DNA of 64,000 nt from NCBI GenBank assembly GCA_963585895.1, contig OY757934.1, forward strand, positions 31,195,923 to 31,259,922, in the 5' to 3' direction. The notes beneath the pieces are model-generated. The model saw only the letters and a program-made list of their open reading frames with translations, ran no database searches and had not been told where the DNA came from. Both the position numbers and the translations under genes were made by a program. Positions within the stretch are counted from its first letter, which is position 1; each line of letters starts with the position of its first letter. This document shows, piece by piece, positions 55,713 through 64,000 of the stretch. The stretch comes from Sepioteuthis lessoniana. Its lineage: Eukaryota > Mollusca > Cephalopoda > Myopsida > Loliginidae.

Positions 55713-56312
55713 TGATTTCAAACAATTCAGTTTAGTATAAGTATAGTTTCTATGACCAAAACAGTTCTACTTCAAGCAATTCAGTTTAGCATAAGTACAC
55801 TGTTTAAATGTCAAAACAGTCTCATCTCAACTAATTCAGTTTAGTGTAAGTACACAGTTTAGTTCTATTTGACACATAGATAGGACCCTATCAGGTGCTA
55901 CCACTCTGGGCCATTTCCTACAATGATAACCATTACACCATGGGCACTTCCGTATGGCTATTGTCCTGATTATGACACTAAACTGCATCTGATGGTGAGG
56001 CACAAGTTGGTGATCTCTGAGAAATGTGGAGAACCTTTTCATTGCCATTTCTCCCAGGTCTACATAAACTTGGAGTGATAGTACCAATGGATCAACAAAA
56101 ATGTTTAATCATTTATTATACTTGAAACCATTTAACTGGGTGCAAACTAATGACTATTAGATTGAATTATTTATATTACAATACTTGGAACTACTTAATT
56201 ATGTGATAATGAATAAATAATATTGAAGAGAATTACTAGTATTAAAGAAGAAATACTTGAAAACATTTAACTGGGAGCATAAAAATGAGCTTTGGCTCAT
56301 TTAAAAATTGTT
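55713..56312. mobile_element. Rearranged V fragments and a SINE-2 scrap
   Basis: 55713-55912 is V in minus orientation (units and GATAGGACCCTATCAGGTGC). 55914-55950 is the reversed SINE-2 head (ATTACACCATGGGCACTTCC). 55951-56100 is a diverged V head in plus orientation, followed by tandem units of the 40-kb variant type up to about 56300. Confidence 0.6.
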
Positions 56313-57432
56313 TTGCTCAGTTGGCTGGGGCAGTAGAATACACTGACTGCTTCTCTGCAGAGGGGTAAGACCCCCCCCCAACGAGTGTCCTGCATATGAC
56401 ACTAAACAATCTGATGGTGAGGTTCCAGCAGTGCTGGAGCTTTGGGGAATGTGGAGTACCCCTTCATTGCCATCGCTCCCAGGTCCACTCTGGCCCGTAG
56501 TGGTAGCACCTGATGAGGCCCTATCTATGGGTTAAATAGAATTATGTGCTTCTCTCACTATACTGATTTTTGCATCTAAACTGCGTATTTATGCTAAACT
56601 GAATTGTTTAAAATAGAACTGTTTTGACATTGTAACTGCGTACAAGTGCTGAACTGAATTGCTCGAAATAGAACTGTTTTTGACGTCTAAACTGTGTACT
56701 TATGCTGAACTGAATTATCTGAAATAAAAATGTTTGACATTTAACTCTGTGTATTGCCCAGTCAGCTGGGGCTGTAGAATATACTGACTGCACCTCTGCA
56801 GAGGGGTAAGACCCCCCCAACGAGTGTCCTGGATATGACTCTAAACAATCTGATGGTGAGGTTCCAGCAGTGCTGGAGCTTTGGGGAATGCGGAGTACCC
56901 CTTCATTGCTATTGCTCCCGGGTCCACTCTGGCCCAGAGTGGTAGCACTTGATAGGGCCCTATCTATGGGTTAAATAGAACTAACAGCATTCTTATGCTA
57001 AAATGAATTGAGTAAACTGAATAGCTTGAAATAGAAATGTTTTTGACAATTAAACCAAACTTACACTTAAACTGTGCTTATGCTTAACTGAATTATTTCA
57101 AATAGAACTGCTTTTTGACATTAAACCTGTATTTACGCTGAATTATTACATATAACTGCTTGAATAGTTTGAAATGGAAATGTTTTTGACAATTAAACTG
57201 TGTACTTATGCTAAACTGAATTGTTTTAAATAGAACAGATTATTTACATAAAAATGGATTTGGCGTTAAATAACCTACAAAGGTTGATATGCCATAAAAC
57301 CAAACAAACCAAACCAAACCAAAAATTGTTACCAACAAACTATTTGTTAACAATTTATATATATTCAATTTATATGTATAAACAGGACTTGGCATTAAAT
57401 AAACTTCAAGGGTTAATATGCCATTAAATGTC
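56313..57432 (+). mobile_element. V retroposon, head-to-tail pair plus an extra tail
   Basis: Unit one, 56313-56753: head, central block, about three tandem units, no tail. Unit two, 56754-57325: head GCCCAGTCAGCTGGGGCTGT, central block, about five units, tail GGTTGATATGCCATAAAACC and an AAACC repeat. A further degraded tail ends at 57432. Heads of the two units are about 95% alike by eye. Confidence 0.8.
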
Positions 57433-57777
57433 AGGCTGTCACAAATCAAAAGAAAATGTGCTAATCTATAAAATCTCTTTCTTAATTCCTTCCTTTCATT
57501 CATATTCTTTGTTTTTTATATTTCATTACAGAAGTCTTTGAATTTTAAACATTTGAATATTGAATAATGCTTTTTGCCAAATCACCAATTTGTAATTGAG
57601 GAATGTTTTAGTCCCTGTCTTATCTGGTCAAAATAAATAACATCTATAAATAAAATTCTCAAAAATACATATTGGAAAAAAAATTGTTTCGTTGGAAACA
57701 GCGGAAGAAACAAAATGGAAAACAAAGTGTTAGAAAAATTGATATTTATTAAGAAAGTATAAAGAAGGCACACTTTG
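57433..57777. other. Unassigned AT-rich sequence
   Basis: Nothing recognised. Confidence 0.4.
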
Positions 57778-58050
57778 TTATTATCATAGGAAATGGAACT
57801 GACAACCTGAGTTCAAATCCTGGTCAAGGCTGTTTGCATTTTACTTTAAGCTAATGCCCTTGAGAATAGCATGAATCTATCTGTTCTCACTTCAGGTATG
57901 AGTAAATCATAGGGAAAACTGAGTTCTGTAGCCTTGGTTAGGCAACCAGTTTAGAAGAAGGAAAAGTCTAAATTCATACTATCTTTACTCCACTTAAAAA
58001 TTGACCTTGTGTTGCATCCTGCCTGTGGTGGAAGGGTTGGATAAATATAT
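57778..58050 (+). mobile_element. SINE-2 copy, diverged
   Basis: B box GAGTTCAAATCCTGG, weak core, tail AAAAATTGACCTTGTGTTGC. Confidence 0.7.
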
Positions 58051-58367
58051 ATATTAAGAAAGTATAACAGTTCCAAAGTTGTCCAGTACTGTGTGTGCTG
58101 TAATGGTTAACAAGCTATACAAACAAACCCTTATTGCTTAGTTTGAGTCTTATGTCTAGCCTTGTGTCAAACAAAGCTAAGTTTAGAAAATGAGTTCCAA
58201 AGTTGCCAGGCTGAGGAATGGTGGGATGGTACGGTGTAGCTCTGAAATACATGAAAAACTTTAACTTTGTGAACACTGATGTTCTGCTCAAAAGCAACAC
58301 AAATAAAACACAATGTGTATTTGCATATTCATTTGAACTCTTTAAGGAGATAAGTGTTACATAATAA
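58051..58367. other. Unassigned sequence
   Basis: Nothing recognised apart from the TAA next to the following transposon. Confidence 0.4.
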
Positions 58368-58864
58368 CACTGGTTTACAAAAATAAATTTTTGGTCTGAG
58401 GCAAGAATGGGGATAGGTGGTTTTTGTTAATTTGGGTGTGCTGAATTTAAATTTATAAATAGTTTTGCTCTATCACCTCTAGTTTTCTGGCTTTTAAATA
58501 GTCTCATTTTAGTATAAACAGAGAATATATGTGCATATTTCAAGAGTTGCAGCAGCTTATAACAGATAAAACAGGATAGATAAAGAACACTGATTGAACC
58601 AATATACTTGGATGACACAATTACACAATTCATAGTACCACAGACAGTCAAAAGTGTGTTTTCTTAGATCTGGTGTATTTTGCCTCCGGGATGTCACATC
58701 CAGCAGAAGTCTCCCATCATGCTGGGGTTCCATTTGCCTTGATCGTTGCTCTCCATCTTCGTAATGTCTTGGTGGAATCTTTCTCCATGCTCATCACTCA
58801 CTGCTCCAAGGTTTGGTGGAAAGAAATTGAGGTGGGAATGGAGAAAATGGATCTTGAGTGACAT

Positions 58865-59206
58865 TCAGCACCCCATATCCTCGTAAGACTTTAGCAACTT
58901 CTCAATACAGGCTTGGTAATCTGGTATGCGTGTGTTACCAAGGAAGCCACTACAGACTGATTTGAATGCTTCCCATGCTCTCAGTTCCTTTAAGTTAAGA
59001 AGCTCCTCAAAATCAGTATCCTTCAGCACTTCTCGGATCTGAGGTCCTACAAAGATGCCCTCTTTGAGCTTAGCAGCACTAAGATCTGGGAACACAGGAG
59101 ACAAGTGTTGGAAGGCAGCACCATTTTTGTGCAACACCTTCACGAAATTCTTCATCAAACCAAGCTTGATGTGAAGAGGAGGAAGAAGCACCTTATTTAT
59201 GTCCAC
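58865..59206 (-). pseudogene. C-terminal part of the transposon protein
   Basis: Begins MDINKVLLPPLHIKLG and ends SYEDMGC; 113 codons open. The matching segment in the small copy at 1520-1700 is shorter and has stops. The next residues (SLKIHFLH) follow after a stop in both copies, so both derive from one defective source or the position is prone to change. Confidence 0.65.
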
Positions 59207-59861
59207 TAGAGGATTCTGCTTGAGGCTGTGTTCGCCAGGAACAAAAGTGCTTCTAGACCCCCAGTCTTTCTGCTTGTAATGCTGGGATACAGCTCAACTA
59301 TCCCAGAGACAGAGAAAACAACAGTACTTTGTGAGGCCCTCTTGCATACCCGTAAGAGGACCAATGACCTTATTTGTACCATTTCCTGAAACTGGTGATC
59401 CTTACATCTTCCTGGACTAGGTTCCACTGTTTAAGCCGAGAAGCCAAGAGCTCTGACTGCTGTTTTAACAGCTACAAATCACAAGCAAGATCATTCAGGT
59501 ATTCTTGCATGATCCAGTGTGGCTCATTGCCATTTGTTCCTGAATATGTAGACTTAATATCTTCCAAAGATATTGACTCGGCAAAATCCTCCCTTGAAGG
59601 CATTTCTTCATCTGATGAGGAAAGAATATCCTTATTTACTGAAGGTGTGGGTACAGGAAGATCATCTGAATGGGGAACAGGTCTCATAGCAGATTGAAGG
59701 TTGGGATATTTGATCTTTTTCCTAGAAGATGCATTGAAACCAGTTATATTTGTTAAACAAAAATAACAATCATCTGTATGGTTTCGCGGCTCTCTCCAAA
59801 CCATCGGGACTGCAAAGTTGAAAGCCACTTTCTTGCCATTAAACCATGCAATTAGTCGATT

Positions 59862-60062
59862 CTAGCAGGGTTTACAACAGATGTGTGGAGTCCAAGACTT
59901 GTCCTGATCACCAATTTTACAGTCAAAATAGTGAAAGTAGGCGCTTCTGAGGAGGGAAGTGATGGTTCGATGCTGTACAACTGTTGTGAAGTCCCTACAC
60001 ATGTAGCAGAAAGAATTGTTCTTGTTGAGGCATCCTCGACATTTTGACGTGCTTGAAGCCAT
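59862..60062 (-). pseudogene. N-terminal Cys-rich domain of the transposon protein
   Basis: Starts at an ATG with MASSTSKCRGC and holds paired cysteines (CRGC, CYMC, CCKPC) fitting one or two zinc-binding sites. Residues about 5-66. It ends in a stop where the related family continues. The protein's role as transposase or accessory factor is not established by what I can see. Confidence 0.6.
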
Positions 60063-60540
60063 TGGAGAATCTGAAAATATAACAAAGTAAAACTAAATGT
60101 GCATTTGAAAATGTAATAATAATATTTAGTAACCCAAAAGATGTGTAACACGATAGTTGAGGGACACCAACCTCCTGTGCCGCCTGCGAGACAACCTCTT
60201 TCAATTACTGCCAGAGTGTGGATTGAGACCTGCTGCCTTAACTGTCAAAATCCGTCTTGATCTATAACTATAACTATATATATATATATATATAATGTAA
60301 TGCTATCACTTACATTTAGTGCATAATAACTAAAAAATAAGCCATAAGTCTCACAATATTAGAATTAACCCTGAATTCATATATGCCTTTATGTACCATA
60401 TATGCACAAAATGCACACTATGCATATCTAAAAAACTAGAGGTGATGAGTAAAAACGGATTTCAAATTTGAATTAAGCACCCTCAAATTAGGTAAAAATA
60501 GGTATTTTTGTGCTTGTCTCAATTTCTTTGTAAACCAGTG

Positions 60541-61557
60541 TAATTATTGAGCAGTCTCTCTACTGTCTTTATTAATTTGAAAATGTATCAAGATTTATCA
60601 AAGAATCAGGTGGTTATTCCAGTTAATAGTAATGATAAGGCTTTCTCTAAGACCTCAGTGATTGGAAGAACAGAAAAAGAAGCAAAATTGTAGGTAATTA
60701 GGAAAGTAAAAACAATAGAAAAGTGCTAAGAATTATAGCAGAATTCACTTTAATGTTATTCATATTCTAAATATCATTTACTAAAAAACAATTAAAAATT
60801 TAAAATAATGCTCACCAGTTTCAACGAGAGAAGCTTAAAAGTAATTATATTAAACAATGTGGTATATATGATCCAAGAACTGTATAGTCTCACCAGCAAA
60901 TCAACTTTTATCATGTTGCTTTTAAGAAGAAGATGGCTGCTAGTATTGGTTGAAATTACAGAAGCTATGGATCAGGTCCACAAAAGAAAAGAAACAAATA
61001 AAGTTGAGAACAGGGTTGCATGGCTATCTGTATTAATGACAATTGTAGCTTTCCCAATGTTTAGGTAATGTGTGCAACACTTTGTTTCTAACAAAAGTTA
61101 AGCAGACTTCAATTATAGCAGACAAAGTGGAGGTGATACCAGCCCCAAGTACTGTCAGCTATCTGTGTCTAACTGCTCCCTGGAATGGACTTGAATTGCA
61201 CATGCCCCAACTAACTCACTGAATACATGGGTTTCAAAATGAATGTCCACACTTCTATCTACAACAAAGACTTCTCAACTCAGACCACCCAAATGTCAAA
61301 GACATTAAAAAATTAGATTCTTGCTTTTGTTAACACAATGGTTTGAGTTTATGATAGACATAAAAATGATCCTTTCATTCTCTTTTAATTTTGATAAAAT
61401 CCTTCTCTTTTTTATAATGTCTCTTTTAAAGTTTCTTTACCACCCAAGTTGTTTAACTACCACTTCATACTATTATAGACATACTATACACTCACATCTA
61501 TGTACATATACACGACACCTATACTTATACATACACATGGAGGTTCATTTCGTATAA
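60541..61557. other. Unassigned AT-rich sequence
   Basis: The 86-codon frame at 60808-61068 has no recognised motif. Confidence 0.4.
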
Positions 61558-61853
61558 CAGTTATCTTCATAAAAAATAGAATCAATGATCCAAGTTCAGA
61601 TCCTGGACAAAGCTGTTGGTATTTCATTTCCTGCTAATGCCCTTGAGAAAGGTATAAATAAATCTGTTTGCATTTCAGCTATGAGTAAATAGTAGGGCAG
61701 AATGAAATCTTCATCCCTGGTATGGCAACCAATCTAGCAGAAGAAAAACTCTAAATTCAAACCAGCTATGTTCCACTTAAAAATTGACCTTGTGATGTAT
61801 CCTGTCTATGATAGAGGTGTAGGATACATACATACATACATACATACATACAA
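61558..61853 (+). mobile_element. SINE-2 copy with a CATA-repeat end
   Basis: B-box trace AAGTTCAGATCCTGG, core CCTTGAGAAAGGTATAAA, tail AAATTGACCTTGTGATGTAT, then six to seven CATA repeats (61823-61852). Confidence 0.75.
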
Positions 61854-62570
61854 TCTCACAGATATGCTTATATCCACATGCATAAGTATTACTGCAACTA
61901 GATATGTGCGTCCAAAAACAGAAGAGTACACAATTTCTTGACATGCAAATAAGAATAGATGGAAATAAGAAATAACACTGAATTGTCTTGTTTATCATTT
62001 GCATATTGTAAATAACAAATAAATGCTTAACCTTAAATTAGCAGAAATTTTTAAAAATATTAATCTTAAAAAAATATTTTGCTAAATTTCATTAAAGAGA
62101 ATGCAACAGTTGGTGAGAGTTTTTAAGATTTAAATATACAATGTGACAAATAGAAAAGAGTGACTGACAAATATTTATCCAAAAGAATTGGGCCAAGAAA
62201 AGAAATAATAAGACGGATATGGAAGAAGAAAAGTGAAATGTGTTGTCTTCTAAGAACATAAGTAATAGCCACTGCCACTCAATATTTCTGCTTCTTTTAA
62301 GATAAATTTGGTGGAACATCAAAAAGATACTGCACATAAATGGAAAGCTTTTTTTATGGTTTTTACATAACTTCTTTCTGAATTTTTTTTTCTTCCATTG
62401 ATTTCTGATAGACATCTTGGAAAAAAGTTGATGTGTACAACTGATAAAGACACTATTAAAACCTATTAAAAGGTTGGGTTAGTAGAACAGTAGACAGAAT
62501 TGTGCTGTATGCTAAAAGCTAAACACAAAGGGCAAAAAAAATGAGAAAAAATGATGATGATAAAAAAAAG

Positions 62571-62574
<4 letters not shown>
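61854..62574. other. Unassigned AT-rich sequence
   Basis: Nothing recognised; open frames are composition-driven. Confidence 0.4.
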
Positions 62575-62639
<65 letters not shown>

Positions 62640-62650
62640 AGTGTGTGTAA
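62575..62650. repeat. Compound (TA)n(TG)n microsatellite
   Basis: TA tract of about 45 bp then TG tract. Confidence 0.95.
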
Positions 62651-63120
62651 GATAAGATAAAATAAAAATTAAAGATATGCAATGAATAAGAAAAGAAGAA
62701 GAAAAAGAACCAATAAAAGAAAGGAAAATAAGAGAAAATAAATGAAAAATTTAAGAAATATTTAAAGTAAAATACCATTAAAAAATGAAGAAGAATTCTT
62801 GTTTAGAATATTAAATAATGAAGTAGAAATGAAATAAATGAAAGATAATCTTTGCATAAAAAAGCAAAGAAAAAAATCAATTTTTAAACAAAGATACTTT
62901 CCAATGATTTGACAACAAAAATTGGTGTTCATTATGAGGTCTTCTTTGTTTTTCCTAATCATAAAATCCTCAATACATCCAGATATACCCATATCCTTGT
63001 ACCTTCTACAAAATATTTTGTGTTTTACAAGTAAAATGACCCTCTTCTCCTGGTTGTGTTTTATTTTTACTTTGTTCTATGGAAAAATTGTAGATTTTGG
63101 TGAATCTGACAAGATAATAA

Positions 63121-63420
63121 AAATAAGTTGAAAAGTGGATAAACCAAACACTTCCAACAGATTTAGTAGTAGTATTTTGTTCTTTGTTCAAGGAAGAACT
63201 TCTTCAGATAAAAATTTTTTTGAGTTTTTCTACATTTTAGCAATTGAGGAAATAGATAGAATAATTGTGAAAATGTAAAAAAGTTTTAAAGGGATTTGAA
63301 CTATTTTCCTAATTGCTAAAATGGAGGAAAACTCCAAAAGTTTTTTCTTCCTTGAATAAAGAACAAAATATTACAACTAAACCCATTGTAAATGTTTGAT
63401 TTATCCACTATTTCACTTAT
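63121..63420. repeat. Large inverted repeat (foldback), arms about 120-134 bp
   Basis: Left arm 63121-63254 and right arm 63301-63420 are reverse complements at roughly 80% by eye, with blocks such as TATTTTGTTCTTTGTTCAAG against CTTGAATAAAGAACAAAATA and ACATTTTAGCAATTGAGG against CTAATTGCTAAAATGG. The spacer is 46 bp. It could be a foldback MITE or a source of double-stranded RNA if transcribed. Confidence 0.8.
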
Positions 63421-63489
63421 TCTTATCATTTTGTTCTATGTATTATATCTTTATAATCATGTGCACATACATATATACATATATATATT

Positions 63490-63772
63490 TACTAACCTCT
63501 GTACATGAGCAGGGTGTGACATATGGTTAACATTTTAAGTGGCATTTAATTCAGTTTTCCTTTTATTCTTGACTTATAGTGCAGGTGTCAAACCAAGTTT
63601 AAAGAGCCTTGTCTGCCCTACTATTTACCCATAGCTGGGGGGAGAATAGTTGGATGCATACCTTTCCCAAGAGTATTAGTGCTATGAGAAATACAAACAA
63701 CCTCATCCAGGATTTGAACTTGGGTCACTGTGTTCATTTCCTATCACAATAAACATTACACCAGAAGCACCG
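63490..63772 (-). mobile_element. SINE-2 copy
   Basis: Minus strand: head with GGTGTAATGTTTATTGTGAT, B box CAAGTTCAAATCCTGG, core CTTGGGAAAGGTATGCA, then tail with a degraded end. Confidence 0.8.
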
Positions 63773-63869
63773 ATACACATACATAATTATTTACAGAGCC
63801 GAGCTTAGTTGTGGTACAAGGCCAGAAGTGTGTAGCATGTATGTATACATATACATATGCAAATATGTA

Positions 63870-63898
63870 TGTGTGTATATATATATATATATATATGC
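63870..63898. repeat. (TA)n microsatellite
   Basis: Short TA tract preceded by CATATACATATGCAAATATG type alternating sequence. Confidence 0.9.
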
Positions 63899-64000
63899 CT
63901 TAATTTCTATTGACTACATTAATTTCTTTGCTGAGTAGATTTTCAGAGTCAGGCATTCTCCTTTGTATTTAGTACCAAGGAGTAGGTTTAAAGATGTCAC

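Larger units (their letters stand above)
58368..60540 (-). mobile_element. CACTG-ended DNA transposon, larger copy with broken coding region
   Basis: 2,173 bp between CACTGGTTTAC and GTAAACCAGTG, with TAA on both sides. The terminal inverted similarity extends about 130 bp with gaps. Minus-strand coding pieces, in order: 59862-60062 (Cys-rich start, CRGCLNKNNSFCYMC and GDQDKSWTPHICCKPC); 59472-59828 (FAVPMVWREPRNH, DDCYFC, EPHWIMQEYLNDL); then LLKQQSELLASRLKQWNL; then 58865-59206 (LLPPLHIKLGLMKNFVK, KEGIFVGPQIREVL, FLGN); then SLKIHFLHSHLNFFP and DEHGERFHQDI. I recall this protein as a common uncharacterised family in arthropod and other invertebrate genomes. The central part between the LLKQQ block and LLPPLH appears deleted, and several stops and frame changes are present, so the copy cannot be autonomous. 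Confidence 0.8.

Noticed and set aside
59374-59697. 107-codon plus-strand frame
   Set aside because: Antisense shadow of the transposon protein on the minus strand.

Overview
This is a eukaryotic, intron- or intergenic-type window with no host gene that I can support. It is AT-rich, mostly CpG-poor and packed with short retroposons. Several tRNA-derived SINE families recur, and two of them share a central core (CTTGGGAAAGGTATGAA ... CAGCTATGGGTTAAATAGTA). That head-core-tail plan resembles the Ceph-type SINEs described from cephalopods, so I infer a mollusc, most likely a cephalopod. This is inference from repeat architecture only.

Repeat families, named here for convenience. SINE-1: tRNA-like head, shared core, tail GGTTGATATGCCATAAAAC. 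SINE-2: head GTGCCCGTGGTGTAATGGTT, the same core, a different tail. SINE-3: tRNA-like head with TTGGTCTAGTGGGTAGAG. SINE-5: tRNA-like, with GGGTTTCGATCCCAGC. V element: a roughly 350-1,200 bp non-autonomous retroposon with a conserved head, a variable block of tandem units, and the SINE-1 tail. An RTE-type LINE (YADD reverse transcriptase, GAT-repeat tail) is present only as fragments. DNA transposons are a CACTG-ended element with 3-bp target duplications and mariner-like elements.

Layout. 0-9 kb: SINEs, a V dimer carrying a DNA transposon, and a mariner-like relic carrying a compact solo LTR. 9.6-14.2 kb: three solo LTRs of one family, each with a perfect 4-bp target duplication, inserted in LINE, SINE or unique DNA. 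14-27 kb: AT-rich DNA with scattered V, SINE and LINE pieces and a local tandem duplication. 27.4-31 kb: a 143-bp tandem array followed by CpG-rich LTR-like modules. 32.1-36.1 kb: a decayed Ty3/gypsy-like LTR retrotransposon (minus strand) that split a SINE-1. 37-49 kb: LINE ends, V copies (one with a greatly expanded tandem block), a fourth type of solo LTR, and a SINE inside a LINE tail. 49.2-53.7 kb: a mariner relic, a tandem array built from mariner ends, and a non-autonomous LTR element inserted in that array. 54-57.4 kb: V copies and a LINE 3' end. 58.4-60.5 kb: the larger CACTG-ended DNA transposon with recognisable but broken transposon protein. 60-64 kb: AT-rich DNA, SINE-2 copies and a large foldback structure.

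Nothing here works as a gene pathway. The biological story is a nested stack of retroposition events whose order can be read from target-site duplications.
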